A stretch of DNA of 64,000 nt from Prolixibacter sp. NT017 (GCF_009617875.1 NZ_BLAV01000001.1:4526001-4590000); one strand, 5' to 3'; counted from the first letter of the stretch, positions 53,100-63,600 are shown. The notes: generated by a model not told the origin, from the letters alone. Made by a program: numbers and translations.

Positions 53100-53131
53100 A
53101 GGGCAAACACTTATGGAGTTTGCCCTTTTTT
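53100..53131 (+). terminator. Terminator of topA
   Basis: Perfect 9-bp inverted repeat AGGGCAAAC (53100-53108) with GTTTGCCCT (53118-53126), then T-rich sequence. An open frame starting at 53113 lies inside this hairpin, so that start is not used. Confidence 0.85.
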
Positions 53132-53193
53132 ATACTGAATTAATATTACCGCTTTACTACCAAACAAATTCCAGATTTCGTATTTTGCTGCCT

Positions 53194-54321
53194 ATGTTAA
53201 ACGACTTGCTTATTCCGGCTAACGAGTTGACTGTGGCTCGATTGTTTCAGGGAGCTTCTGATTCCCTGGGAAAACAGTTGATTCAGGCTGACCCCTGGGA
53301 GGAGAACGAGAAGCTGAAAGTGGTGATTCTCGGTATTCCGGAGAGTCGTTTATCCCGGTTTGAAGGTCTGGAAAATGCTCCCGACATGATTCGCGAGCAG
53401 CTTTACCAGTTGACAGCTGTTGGCGATTCTTCGTTGATTGCAGATATTGGAAATGTTCGCCCCGGAAATACACCTGCCGATACGTATGCGGCCGTTCGGA
53501 TGGTCACCGAATCGCTTGTGTCGAAAGGTTTGCAGGTGTTGGTTCTGGGAGGAAGCCAGGACTTAACATTGCCTCTGTTGGACGGCAGACAAACCAAGCG
53601 GCAAACGTTGACAGTTATCGACGACCGGCCCGATTATCAGGCTGGCGACGAGTTCGGTAGGGACGAGAATTTCCTGGAGAAGATTACGACTGGCACTACT
53701 CTTCGGTTATTGGGCCTGCAAGCCTACTTCTCGCCGTCAGACAAGACAGATGATTTACTCAAAAAACATGGGGGCCTCCAACTGCCACTGGGCGACTTAC
53801 GTGAAAATATTCGCGAAAGCGAACCAATGTTGCGTGAGGCCGATGTGATTAGCATTGATTTCGGCGCCTTGAAAGCCCACGAAGCGCCCGGTCAGCAGCG
53901 TTTGTCTCCCAACGGACTTTATGGAGAGGAGGCCTGCCAGTTGGCTTGGTATGCCGGAATGAGTACGAAGCTGAATATGACCGGTATCTTTGGCTATAGT
54001 CCCTCGCTCGATTTACAACGTTGGGGAGCTGTAATGGCTGCTCAGGTCGGTTGGTATTTTTTGAAAGGAGCTACCGTGCAGAAAGATGAAGAGCCAACGG
54101 GAGAGGCTTCGGAATTTTTACATTTCATGGTTCCGGTTGAAGGGGTGGATGAGCCGATTGTTTTTCTAAAGCATCCTGTTACCGGGAGGTGGTGGATGGA
54201 GGTAAATTCGAAAAAGAATGAAGAAGTTCGAATTGCCTGTTCTGAAAATGATTACCTTTTGGCGCAGAAAAATGAAATCCCCGAACGTTGGATTCGTTAT
54301 TGGGGAGTGAATGAAATATAA
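53194..54321 (+). CDS. Ureohydrolase (arginase/formimidoylglutamase)-fold protein with lost metal ligands
   Basis: A 375-aa protein of the arginase/agmatinase/formimidoylglutamase family, judged by VLVLGGSQDLTLPLL, TVIDDRPDYQ and VISIDFGALKAHEAPG. Active members have GGDH, DAHxD and SxDxDxxDP. Here they read GGSQD, DDRPD and SIDFGALKAHEAP, so three of six metal-ligand positions (His, His and Asp) are changed. Mn-dependent hydrolysis is unlikely; a structural role is inferred. ATG at 53194 is preferred over 53113, which falls inside the topA terminator. It precedes the porP/gldKLMN genes; the same order is common in related genomes, from memory. Confidence 0.75.
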   Translation: MLNDLLIPANELTVARLFQGASDSLGKQLIQADPWEENEKLKVVILGIPESRLSRFEGLENAPDMIREQLYQLTAVGDSSLIADIGNVRPGNTPADTYAAVRMVTESLVSKGLQVLVLGGSQDLTLPLLDGRQTKRQTLTVIDDRPDYQAGDEFGRDENFLEKITTGTTLRLLGLQAYFSPSDKTDDLLKKHGGLQLPLGDLRENIRESEPMLREADVISIDFGALKAHEAPGQQRLSPNGLYGEEACQLAWYAGMSTKLNMTGIFGYSPSLDLQRWGAVMAAQVGWYFLKGATVQKDEEPTGEASEFLHFMVPVEGVDEPIVFLKHPVTGRWWMEVNSKKNEEVRIACSENDYLLAQKNEIPERWIRYWGVNEI

Positions 54322-54445
54322 CCAAACAATAATAGTGGTAGAAGCGAGTTATTAACTTAACAGACTAAGCAATTTAAAAACGGTAGAATTAATCTTTTTT
54401 TGACCTGTTTTCAGGAGGGGATATTCGACAAGGTTGACGTAATCT

Positions 54446-55387
54446 ATGAAGCGAATACTGATATTTTTGTTTCTTTTAATTATTGTTAATTTCGTTGCGA
54501 GAGCCCAGCAGGACCCACAGTTTAGTCAGAACATGTTCAATCATTTGACTATCAATCCGGGATTTGCGGGTAAAAGTGATGCAATTAATGCTTCATTGCT
54601 CAACCGTTTTCAGTGGGTAGGATTTCCAGGAGCACCAGTTACCACCGTTTTTAACGCAGATGCTACTGTTGGCCTTATCGGTCAGGAGGATGGTCTCGGT
54701 TTTTCCGTAATGAATGACGAGATAGGCTATGAGAAAAATATTTCGGTTAGCCTGATGTATGCCTGGCGTACAGATGTTGGGAACGGAAAACTGGGAACCG
54801 GAATTTCCATCGGCTTGATGAATAAAAACCTCAAGCCTGATTGGAGTTCGGATGCCGGAGCTAACCTGATCGATCAAGGAGATCCGTTAATTCCTCAGAG
54901 TGAGGTAAATGCTTTGGTTCCTGATATAGGATTCGGGTTATTCTATGAACACAAAGATTATTACCTGGGATTGTCGGTGAAACATCTGAACCAGGCAGTT
55001 TATTCTTACGAAGAGAGTGGAAAATATTCGCTGGTAAGGAACTATTATTTTTCGGGCGGATACAATATTCGTTTATCCGACCCGTTATTTGAAGTACAGC
55101 CATCGTTATTGTTTAAGACAGATGCTGCCAGTTACCAGGTCGATGTAGATGTGAATGTGCGCTATAACAAGCGCGTATGGGGAGGACTGGGCTATCGGTT
55201 AAATGATGCTGTGATTGTTTTGCTTGGGACGGAGTTTCGAAATGGGATTAAGGTAGGATATTCTTATGATCTGACCATTTCACCGCTCGCCCGTTACAGT
55301 TCGGGTTCTCACGAGTTTTTTATCGCTTACTCGTTTAATCTGAACCGGAGAAGAGAACAAAAATATAAAAGCGTTCGATTTCTATAA
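54446..55387 (+). CDS. PorP/SprF-family type IX secretion system outer-membrane protein
   Basis: A 313-aa outer-membrane beta-barrel protein with a cleaved signal peptide (FLFLLIIVNFVARA). Landmarks: QQDPQFSQNMFNHLTINPGF at the mature start and barrel strands such as SLLNRFQWVGFPGAP, ending HEFFIAYSFNL. PorP/SprF proteins associate with T9SS and the gliding or surface adhesin machinery, and precede gldK-gldN in many genomes. Whether it serves secretion (PorP) or a specific SprB-like substrate (SprF) cannot be told. Confidence 0.88.
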   Translation: MKRILIFLFLLIIVNFVARAQQDPQFSQNMFNHLTINPGFAGKSDAINASLLNRFQWVGFPGAPVTTVFNADATVGLIGQEDGLGFSVMNDEIGYEKNISVSLMYAWRTDVGNGKLGTGISIGLMNKNLKPDWSSDAGANLIDQGDPLIPQSEVNALVPDIGFGLFYEHKDYYLGLSVKHLNQAVYSYEESGKYSLVRNYYFSGGYNIRLSDPLFEVQPSLLFKTDAASYQVDVDVNVRYNKRVWGGLGYRLNDAVIVLLGTEFRNGIKVGYSYDLTISPLARYSSGSHEFFIAYSFNLNRRREQKYKSVRFL

Positions 55388-55422
55388 TAATACATTGAAG
55401 CGTGAAAATATTTGTGCCACAT

Positions 55423-56772
55423 ATGAACAATAATATGAGACGATTATTCTTCTTTGGTAGTGTAGTTGCCATCGTCCTGTCTCTGAGTAGTTGTAACCGC
55501 GGAACAAACGGTGAACTCGTTGGAGTGGGGAAACGAGGTAAGTATTTTGAGCCCACCCCTTTTGGAATGACCATGGTTCCAAGGGGAAGTTTTACGATGG
55601 GGCCGAGTGATCAGGATATCTCTCATTCGACCTCTCCCTCAAGAACTGTTTCTGTAGATGCATTCTGGATGGATGAAACGGAAATCACCAACAATGAATA
55701 CCGACAGTTTGTGTACTGGGTTCGCGACTCTATTGCTCGTCGGATGCTTGGACAGCAATTTGACGAGTTCCTGAACACGGAAGATCGGGATGGAAATCCG
55801 ATCGATCCGCCAACAATAAACTGGGACGAGCGCATCGACTGGAACGACCCGGATTACAAGGAGGCGCTTGCGGGATTGTACTATGCGCCCAAAGATCGTT
55901 TGTTTGGCAAGAAAGAGATCGATACGCGGAAACTCAATTACAAATATTTTTGGGTTGACCTGAAGCAAGCCGCTAAACGGGCTAATGCTTACGATTACAA
56001 AACACAGAGTTATAAAGGAACCGTTAATGATATTGATGGTAAAGTAGTCCCGATCGAAGGCCGTTCCAGCTTTATTATGAGCGATGCAGTAAATGTGTAT
56101 CCCGATACATTGGTGTGGATAAGAGATTTTACTTACTCGTATAACGAACCCTGGGCTACCATGTATTTTTGGCATCCCGGTTTCGACGACTATCCGGTTG
56201 TAGGTGTGACCTGGAAACAGGCGAGAGCATTTTGTATCTGGAGAACCCGTTACAAGAATGCAGCTTTGGCACAACAAGGTGAATATGCTGTTCAGGATTA
56301 CCGGTTACCTTCGGAAGCTGAATGGGAATACGCTGCCCGTGGAGGACTTCAGAATTCGATGTATCCGTGGGGTGGTTACTATACCCGTACTCAGGAAGGT
56401 TGTTTCCTGGCGAACTTTAAACCTATGCGGGGAAATTATATCGATGATAAAGGACTGGCAACGGTTAAAGTCGGAACATACGATCCGAACGGATACGGAT
56501 TGTATGATATGGCAGGTAATGTGGCCGAATGGACCATTACTGCTTACGATGAAGCTGAGTACAACTTCATGAATGACTTTAATCCGAACTATGAATATAA
56601 TGCTCTTCCGGATGATCCTCCTGCGATGAAAAGAAAAGTGATTCGCGGTGGCTCGTGGAAGGATATTTCATACTTCCTGCAGGTAGGTACACGTACCTAT
56701 GAGTATCAGGATACAGCGAAATCGTACATCGGATTCCGTTGCGTACGATCGTCATTTGGAGATGAATTTTAG
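55423..56772 (+). CDS. gldK: T9SS/gliding lipoprotein GldK
   Basis: A 449-aa lipoprotein (LSSC, Cys24) with an FGE-sulfatase (SUMF1) domain. Motifs: FGMTMVPRGSFTMGPSDQD, WMDETEITNNEYRQFVYW, YRLPSEAEWEYAARGG, GNVAEWT, VIRGGSWKD and the end YIGFRCVRS. GldK forms the periplasmic ring of the type IX secretion system with GldN. ATG at 55423 is chosen; the frame also opens at a GTG at 55402 that would add seven residues. Confidence 0.93.
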   Translation: MNNNMRRLFFFGSVVAIVLSLSSCNRGTNGELVGVGKRGKYFEPTPFGMTMVPRGSFTMGPSDQDISHSTSPSRTVSVDAFWMDETEITNNEYRQFVYWVRDSIARRMLGQQFDEFLNTEDRDGNPIDPPTINWDERIDWNDPDYKEALAGLYYAPKDRLFGKKEIDTRKLNYKYFWVDLKQAAKRANAYDYKTQSYKGTVNDIDGKVVPIEGRSSFIMSDAVNVYPDTLVWIRDFTYSYNEPWATMYFWHPGFDDYPVVGVTWKQARAFCIWRTRYKNAALAQQGEYAVQDYRLPSEAEWEYAARGGLQNSMYPWGGYYTRTQEGCFLANFKPMRGNYIDDKGLATVKVGTYDPNGYGLYDMAGNVAEWTITAYDEAEYNFMNDFNPNYEYNALPDDPPAMKRKVIRGGSWKDISYFLQVGTRTYEYQDTAKSYIGFRCVRSSFGDEF

Positions 56773-56803
56773 AAAGGAATTAAACCATTAAATTGCTTTT
56801 GCC

Positions 56804-57697
56804 ATGGGATTGACCGATTTTACGCATTCCAGACGATGGAAAGTCTTCATGAACTATGTATACAGTATTGGAGCTGCCATCGTGCTTTTGGGTGCACTGT
56901 TTAAACTTCAACACTGGCCCGGTGGTCCGATAATGCTGACCATTGGTATGTCAACCGAAGCGTTGATATTTTTCCTGTCTGCTTTTGAACCTTCGAACGA
57001 ACCGCCGGACTGGACCAAAGTTTATCCGCAGTTAAAAGAAGATTTTGCCCATCTGGATGCAGACGAACTTTTCGAAGAATCGCTGAACAGGAAGCCGAAG
57101 AGCTCATTCGATATGGATACCTTCCTGGAATCGACAGAAATATCGCCTGAGTTGCTGAATAAACTGCAGAAAGGACTGACTGATTTGAGCAACACGGCAC
57201 AGAGTTTCGCCGATATTTCTTCTGCTACAATGGCAACAGATGTATATGTGAAGAACCTGAACGCTGCATCTGAGTCCATGAATATATTTGCTGAAGTAAA
57301 TACACGCGCAGGCGAGAGTGTTGACAGTACTATTAACAAAGTGGTTCACTCAGGAGAAAAACTGGCTGAGTCTTATCACGAGTTTGTCAATACCATCCAA
57401 CGTGACTTCAAGGTATTAAATGATCATTCTGGCAACTATACCGAAGAACTGGAGCGCATCAATTCGAATCTTTCGTCTCTGAATGCCTCTTATGAAGTAC
57501 AGTTGGAAGGAGCCCGCAAACAGGCTGAAACAGCTTCTTCCGTACATAAGGATTTTGCTCAGATGAACGAGTTACTGTCCAGTTCGGTACAAGAGGCTAA
57601 AAAATATCAGGCCCAGGCAGAAGAGTTAAATAAAAATCTTGAAGCGCTCAACAACGTATATGGAAATATGCTTGGAGCCATGAATATCAAGAAGTAA
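56804..57697 (+). CDS. gldL: T9SS motor membrane protein GldL
   Basis: A 297-aa inner-membrane protein. Two TM helices (about 17-35 and 42-61) with Lys34/His37 and Glu52 between or inside them; the Glu in STEALIFF corresponds to the proton-pathway Glu of the GldL/GldM motor. A long cytoplasmic helical tail (residues 70-297) follows. Motif HSRRWKVFMNYVYSIGAA is typical. With GldM it powers T9SS by proton motive force. It starts 31 bp after gldK. Confidence 0.92.
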   Translation: MGLTDFTHSRRWKVFMNYVYSIGAAIVLLGALFKLQHWPGGPIMLTIGMSTEALIFFLSAFEPSNEPPDWTKVYPQLKEDFAHLDADELFEESLNRKPKSSFDMDTFLESTEISPELLNKLQKGLTDLSNTAQSFADISSATMATDVYVKNLNAASESMNIFAEVNTRAGESVDSTINKVVHSGEKLAESYHEFVNTIQRDFKVLNDHSGNYTEELERINSNLSSLNASYEVQLEGARKQAETASSVHKDFAQMNELLSSSVQEAKKYQAQAEELNKNLEALNNVYGNMLGAMNIKK

Positions 57698-57719
57698 TTC
57701 ACCAAATTCTCGATTCGAA

Positions 57720-59270
57720 ATGAGTGCAAAAAATTGTCCGGAAACTCCACGGCAACGAATGATTAGCCTGATGTATCTGGTGCTAATGGCTTTATTGGCA
57801 CTAAATGTCGATAAATCAGTGCTGGATGCTTTTGAAACTGTGGATCGAGGGTTATCGACGACTATCGAGAATTTCAATTCGAAGAATGCCAGGGTTTATG
57901 CCGATTTCGCGAAGGCTGCTCTTGACAATCCGGAAAAATCAGGAAATCTGAATCTGGAGGCGAAAACCGTTAAAGCAAAAACTGACTCGCTCTATAATTA
58001 TATTACTGAGCTAAAAAAGATGCTGGTGGTTGCAGCAGACGGTGAAGATGGTAATATCCATAACATTAAGTCGAAGGATAATACCCAGGTAGCGCCGGAG
58101 TTGATGCTGGTAAAACACCAGGGGCGTTTAGGTAAAGAATTGAAGCAATCAATAGAATCGTATCGCAAGTATCTTTTGTCGTTGGTCGATCCCAAAGATA
58201 CAGCGTTGATTGCAAGTATAAAAAGTAGTCTCAATACATCCGATCCGCCTCCGGTGGAAGGTAATTCGCCTTCATGGCAGGAGTCTATATTTCAGGGATA
58301 TCCGCTCGTTGCTGTTGTAACTTTGATGTCGAAGATGCAGAGTGATATCCGTAATACCGAATCCGATGTGGCCAATTATCTGTATTCTAAAATCGATGCC
58401 ACTTCGTTTAAATTCAATAAGCTAAAAGCACAGATATTGCCGAAAACCGACTATGTATTGGAAGGCGGAACCTACGAAGCGAGAATCTTCCTTTCCGCAG
58501 TCGATACAACGGCTGAGCCCCAGATTTTGGTTGATGGTAAAAAGGTCCCGGTTTTAGAAGGTGAAGGAGTTGGAGAATATCAGGTTCCTGCGACGACCGA
58601 AGGAACTCATCACTGGAAGGGATTCATCAATTATAAAGGCCCATCGGGTCAAATCAGACAATATCCGTTTGAAGGTGAATACCAGGTGGCTAAGCCGTCG
58701 ATGACGGTATCTCCTACTAAGATGAATGTCTTTTATGCAGGTTTGGCAAACCCAGTCTCTATTTCAGTGCCGGGTATTCCTGCAAATAAAGTTATTCCTT
58801 CGATTACCAATGCGACAATGAAGTCGAATGGCCGGAATTATTTAGTGTATCCGAAGAAGCCCGGTGTGAAATCGGTTATTACGGTGAAAGCCGAAATTGA
58901 TGGTCATGTGAAGACAATCGGTTCAACTGATTTCCGGGTGAAAAGAGTACCTGACCCGGTGGCTACCGTCGGAGGTAAAAACGAAGGTCAGATTACCAAA
59001 AACGAATTATTACTCGAACAGGGAGTCTATGCTGAAATTCCCGATTTCGATTTCGATATGAAATTTACGGTAACCTCATTTGTGGTTTCAACGACACGGG
59101 GAGGTTTCGTAGTGGATAAAAAATCCAACAGCAATTTGTTTACTCCGGACCAGATTAACCTGATGAAGAGTCTCAACTCCGGCAGTCGACTGTATATTGA
59201 AAACATTGTAGCCAAAGGAGAAGACGGGACAACCCGTAACCTTTCGGCCATCAGTTTTAGAATCAGATAA
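57720..59270 (+). CDS. gldM: T9SS motor protein GldM
   Basis: A 516-aa single-pass inner-membrane protein. N-terminal TM helix (about 14-32, MISLMYLVLMALLALNV) begins after MSAKNCPETPRQR. The periplasmic part has a helical region and several beta domains (KMNVFYAGLANPVSISVPGI, GLPxNG-like AIPDFDFDMKFTVTSFVV). GldM rods transfer motor rotation from GldL to the GldK/GldN ring. Starts 22 bp after gldL. Confidence 0.94.
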   Translation: MSAKNCPETPRQRMISLMYLVLMALLALNVDKSVLDAFETVDRGLSTTIENFNSKNARVYADFAKAALDNPEKSGNLNLEAKTVKAKTDSLYNYITELKKMLVVAADGEDGNIHNIKSKDNTQVAPELMLVKHQGRLGKELKQSIESYRKYLLSLVDPKDTALIASIKSSLNTSDPPPVEGNSPSWQESIFQGYPLVAVVTLMSKMQSDIRNTESDVANYLYSKIDATSFKFNKLKAQILPKTDYVLEGGTYEARIFLSAVDTTAEPQILVDGKKVPVLEGEGVGEYQVPATTEGTHHWKGFINYKGPSGQIRQYPFEGEYQVAKPSMTVSPTKMNVFYAGLANPVSISVPGIPANKVIPSITNATMKSNGRNYLVYPKKPGVKSVITVKAEIDGHVKTIGSTDFRVKRVPDPVATVGGKNEGQITKNELLLEQGVYAEIPDFDFDMKFTVTSFVVSTTRGGFVVDKKSNSNLFTPDQINLMKSLNSGSRLYIENIVAKGEDGTTRNLSAISFRIR

Positions 59271-59366
59271 ACATCCTGCTGAACCTAATTTACGGGAAGT
59301 AACAGAAATACTTAACTGATTCGCTAACTGGTAGATTATTAATTTGGAAGAACAAACTTGAGAAGA

Positions 59367-60218
59367 ATGAAAAAGCTATTTTTGATTCTGTTTGCAATAG
59401 GGCTGGCTTGTGCTGCAACCCAGCCTGCAACGGCGCAGGTTATTGATGGTCCTTACCAGAAAAAAATTACCCGCGACCGGAAACCGGCTCCGCTTCCTGC
59501 AGTCAGAGAAGCTGATGTGTTTTGGTCAAAAACCATCTGGCGAATCATTGACTTGCGGGAAAAGATGAACCAGGATTTGTATTATCCTACCCGGGAAATG
59601 CATGGTCGGTTGAACCTCATCAATCTTCTGTTGAAAGGCATCAAAGAAGGACAAATTACTGCCTACGATGCTTCCACCGATAATGAGTTTAAACTTCCGA
59701 TGACGTTCGATCAGGTGAAGGAAGCATTTGGTGCTGTACCTAAAATGGTGGAACGAAGGAATTTTGAAACGGGAGAGATGGAAAATGTCAAGGTCGATCA
59801 GGACATTAATCCCGAAGATATTAAACAGATCATGGTGAAAGAGGTTTGGTATTTCGATAAGCAAACATCAACGCTCCAGGTTCGGATTATCGGCTTATGT
59901 CCTATTCAGGAGTTTTTTCGTGACGACGACGTAAACCATGATCGTCCGCTTCGCAGAAAGGTATTCTGGGTATATTATCCCGAAGTTCGTCCCCTGTTGG
60001 CAAAATATGAGGTGTTGAATCCTTTCAACGACTCAAGAAGCCTTAGTTTCGACGATATTTTCCTGTTGCGCAAGTTTGACAGTTATATTACCAAGGAATC
60101 CAACATTTACAATGACCGTGCAATTAGTCAGTATGCGCAGGGACAGTATGCTACCAATGAATCGGAACGAATTAAAAACGAAATTTTCAACTTCGAACAG
60201 GATCTCTGGGAATATTAA
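59367..60218 (+). CDS. gldN: T9SS/gliding protein GldN
   Basis: A 283-aa periplasmic protein with a signal peptide (LFLILFAIGLACAATQPATA). Motifs: DVFWSKTIWRIIDLREKMNQ, ITAYDASTDNEF, IKQIMVKEVWYFDKQTS and FWVYYPEVRPLLAKYE, ending near the acidic FNFEQDLWEY. GldN pairs with GldK in the T9SS ring. ATG at 59367 gives the signal peptide; TTG at 59358 precedes it. A terminator follows, closing the porP-gldKLMN block. Confidence 0.94.
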   Translation: MKKLFLILFAIGLACAATQPATAQVIDGPYQKKITRDRKPAPLPAVREADVFWSKTIWRIIDLREKMNQDLYYPTREMHGRLNLINLLLKGIKEGQITAYDASTDNEFKLPMTFDQVKEAFGAVPKMVERRNFETGEMENVKVDQDINPEDIKQIMVKEVWYFDKQTSTLQVRIIGLCPIQEFFRDDDVNHDRPLRRKVFWVYYPEVRPLLAKYEVLNPFNDSRSLSFDDIFLLRKFDSYITKESNIYNDRAISQYAQGQYATNESERIKNEIFNFEQDLWEY

Positions 60219-60262
60219 ATTTCCCGAAGAATAAAATAGCACTCTCATTCAAGTTTATATAC

Positions 60263-60290
60263 ACCGGAGGATATTTCCTCCGGTTTTTTT
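60263..60290 (+). terminator. Terminator of the gld operon
   Basis: Perfect 9-bp inverted repeat ACCGGAGGA (60263-60271) with TCCTCCGGT (60276-60284), then TTTTTTT. It ends transcription after gldN. Confidence 0.88.
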
Positions 60291-60375
60291 GTGCTTTTAA
60301 AAGGGCACACTGTTCTCTATCGTTTATATTCTACTCATTTCATCGTCATTTGGAAAGTAAGATGATGATTTCCAG

Positions 60376-60575
60376 AAAAAGCTATTCTCAAAAAAGAACC
60401 GTTTCTCTTCTTGTCTTTATACCGTTCTCGTTAAATCTTTGTACGTTTCTCCCTACTGTCTTTATACTGTTCTCTCTGCCACCTTTATACGGTTCTCGTC
60501 GAAGCTTAATACGGTTCTCGTCGAAGCTTAATACGGTTCTCATTGGAGCGTTATGTTTTTCCTCTAAAATGGTGA
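60376..60575. repeat. Degenerate tandem array of about nine 22-23-bp units
   Basis: Units start at 60376, 60398, 60420, 60442, 60465, 60488, 60510, 60532 and 60554. The three central ones share TACGGTTCTCGTCGAAGC; the outer ones decay but keep TTCTC. The 450-bp gap 60219-60668 otherwise holds only the gldN and RND terminators and no gene. Units are contiguous with no spacers, so this is not CRISPR. The reverse complement of the core, GACGAGAACCG, resembles GACGAGGACAA in the 21-bp array at 40780-41094. Confidence 0.8.
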
Positions 60576-60615
60576 GTGGTTCATCGCAATTGCAAGAATG
60601 ATGGTGGAGACTTTC

Positions 60616-60646
60616 AAAAAAAAAAGACGACCCGATGTGGATCGTC
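60616..60646 (-). terminator. Terminator of the RND transporter gene
   Basis: Inverted repeat GACGACCC (60626-60633) with GGATCGTC (60639-60646), one wobble pair, then a run of ten T on the minus strand (plus-strand A run 60616-60625). Confidence 0.8.
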
Positions 60647-60668
60647 TCGAATCGTAGATGATATAGTT

Positions 60669-63600
60669 TTACTGAATCAATTCCTGACCGTAATCATCAG
60701 TCATTAAATCAGTAGGAATTTTTCCCTGCCATTTCCGTATGGTGTAATTAACTTTTACTGTAATCAGGTACATGACCGGCGCAATCACCAACGTAAGGAA
60801 GGTTGCGAATACCAGTCCGAAGATTACGGTCCAGGACATTGGTCCCCAGAAAGCAGTCATTTCTCCACCTACGTAGAAATCGGGATCGAAAGAAGTGAAC
60901 AGCTTAATGAAGTCGAAATTCAACCCGATGGCCAGCGGAAGCAGTCCCAGTACCGTGGTGATGGCGGTCAGTAACACCGGACGGAGCCTCGTTTTTCCGG
61001 CTTTTACAATCAGTCCCTGTAGTTCCTTTATCTCAAGGAAAGCATCCTGCCGGTACGAAAGTTTTTCTTTCCGGCGCTGGCGTAGCAGGTCGATGTAGTC
61101 GACCAATACAATTCCGTTGTTCACCACAATTCCGGCCAACGAAATAATTCCGATTCCAGTCATCAGGATGACAAACTGCATTTTGAATGCACCCAATCCC
61201 AGGAATACTCCGATGGTACTGAATAAAACAGTTCCCACAATAATCAACGGCCTGATGAGTGAGTTGAACTGGGTGACCAGGATAATCAGAATCAGCGAAA
61301 GCGCAATTAACAATGCCTGTGTAAGGAAGGCCATGGTATCAGCTTGCTCTTCCTGCTCGCCGGTGAAATCTATTTTGTACCCCGGAGGAACATCGAATCC
61401 TTTCAATACCTGTCGAATGCGTTCATTGATCTCATTGGCATTGTAACCTTCTTTCACGCCCGAGTAAAGTGTGATAACCCGGGTAAAATCCTTGCGGTTG
61501 ATCTTGTCATAAGTGGTTCCGTACTGGAAATCGGCTACAGCCGAAATTGGAATGGCCTTTTTGGCACCGTCGCCGCCACCATTGACATCAATGCGCTGGT
61601 TCATCAGAGAAGCAACATTGTTCCGGTATTTATCCTTGAAACGGAGCATGATGTCGTATTCGTCTTCACCTTCTTTGTATTTACCGACTTTCCGGCCGTA
61701 CAATGAACTCCGGAGCGCATAGGCAACCTGCTGTGTCGACAGACCAAACCGTCGCACTTTATCGCGGTCAACGTCTACAACCATTTCCGGCTTGTCTACA
61801 TTCAAATCGATTTTCAACTGGTCGATTCCCGGAATATTTTCGGCATCGATTAGCGATTTGACCTGCGTCGAGAGTTTGATTAACTCATCGAAATCGTCGC
61901 CGGAAATTTCCAGGTTGATAGGATTTCCAACGGGCGGTCCCATTTCGTCTTTATCGAGCGAAATTTTGGCTCCAACAAATCCCGACAGGTTATCTGTCAG
62001 TTTCTGCATAATCTCCGACGTATTCTCGCCATGACGGTATTTAAATTCCTTGAAAGAAATAGTCGTTAGCGATTTGTTCGTCTCGCGGTTCGAACCTAAC
62101 ATCTGGCCTTTTCCAACACCGACAACTGTATTGACTGACTTGACAATGTCCATGTACGGCTCGAGCGTTTTATAGACAATTGATTCAACCTGTTTCGACA
62201 CTTTGTTTGTCCGGTCCAAATCGGTTCCCACCGGGAGTTCCATTGTAATATAAACGGAAGTTGGATCAACGTCCGGGAAAAACAGAACACCCGATTGGCG
62301 GCTCATGAAAAACATGAGCGAGAAAACCAATACCACGAAAGTTCCTGTTACAAAAAGCCAGGGATTTCTTCCTTTCAGCGCAAAGCGAAGTGTGCCTTCA
62401 TACGCTTTTTCCATTCGCGGAATAAAGTGCTCCTGGAAAGCCCTCGCCAATGGGCGCATGATATAATGGTTCCCCAGAATAACCAGTGTGATGACAGCCA
62501 ATATATTTCCAAACCAAAACACTTTCATGAAATAGAAAGGAATGGACAGAATGGCAAAAATTATTGCATTGCGCCAAAGTTTGGTCATGTTCTTTTTCCC
62601 GTGCAGATTCTCCAGTTTCATGAAGGTGGAGGTGAAAGCCGGATTCAGAATCAACGCTACAAACAGCGACGAGGTAAGCACGATAATCAGTGTGATGGGA
62701 AGGTATTTCATGAATTCTCCCATGATTCCCTTCCAGAAGACCAATGGGAAGAACGCTGCCAGCGTAGTTGCCGTTGACGATATAATCGGGTAGGCAATTT
62801 CACTTACTCCTTTCTTGGTTGCCGTCATCGCATCACTTCCGTGGGAATAGAGCCGGTACACGTTTTCAACCACCACAATGGCATTGTCGACCAACATACC
62901 CAGAGCCAGAATCATGGAGAATAGTACCATGAAATTCAATGTATAGCCCATCTGCTTGATGATGATGAACGAAATGAACATCGACATCGGGATAGCCAGA
63001 CCGGAGAACAGCGCATTGCGTGGTCCCATGAACAGGTACAAAATAAACATCACCAACAACATTCCCATGATAATGGAATTCTCCAGGTTGTTGATTTGGT
63101 TCCGGATATAAGTCGTGCTATCGTCAGAAACGACAGCGTTCAGTCCGGAAGGAATCGCACCACTATCTTTCGCTTTTTGAATAATCCGGTAAACTTTGTC
63201 GGATGCATCCAATACATTGGCACCGCTCTTTTTCACGATGGAAAGACTCACAACCGGCATTTTGTCCAGTCGCGAGATGGTAGTTCGTTCCTGGAATCCG
63301 TCAGTAACATTCCCGATGTCGCGCAAATACACCACGTTTCCGTTTTCCGATTTCACAATCGTATTGCGAATCTGGTTCATGTTGGAGTAGTCGGCTTGCG
63401 TACGAATAGACCGGCGGGTATCATCGGAAATCATTTCTCCCGCGCCCATGGTCACGTTTTCAAACCGGATGGCATCTTCAATATCCTGAAAGCTTACATT
63501 ACTCGCTTCGAGCATGTACGGATCGACGTCAATCTGAATTTCCCGTTCGTCGATTCCCTGGATATCGGCTTCCGATATTTCGGATAGTCCTTCCAGTTCA

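Noticed and set aside
53113..53193. N-terminal extension of the arginase-like protein starting at 53113
   Set aside because: It overlaps the topA terminator hairpin (53100-53126), and the added residues are not family-like. ATG at 53194 is better.
60376..60575. CRISPR array
   Set aside because: Units are contiguous 22-23-bp repeats without unique spacers, and no cas gene is present in the window.
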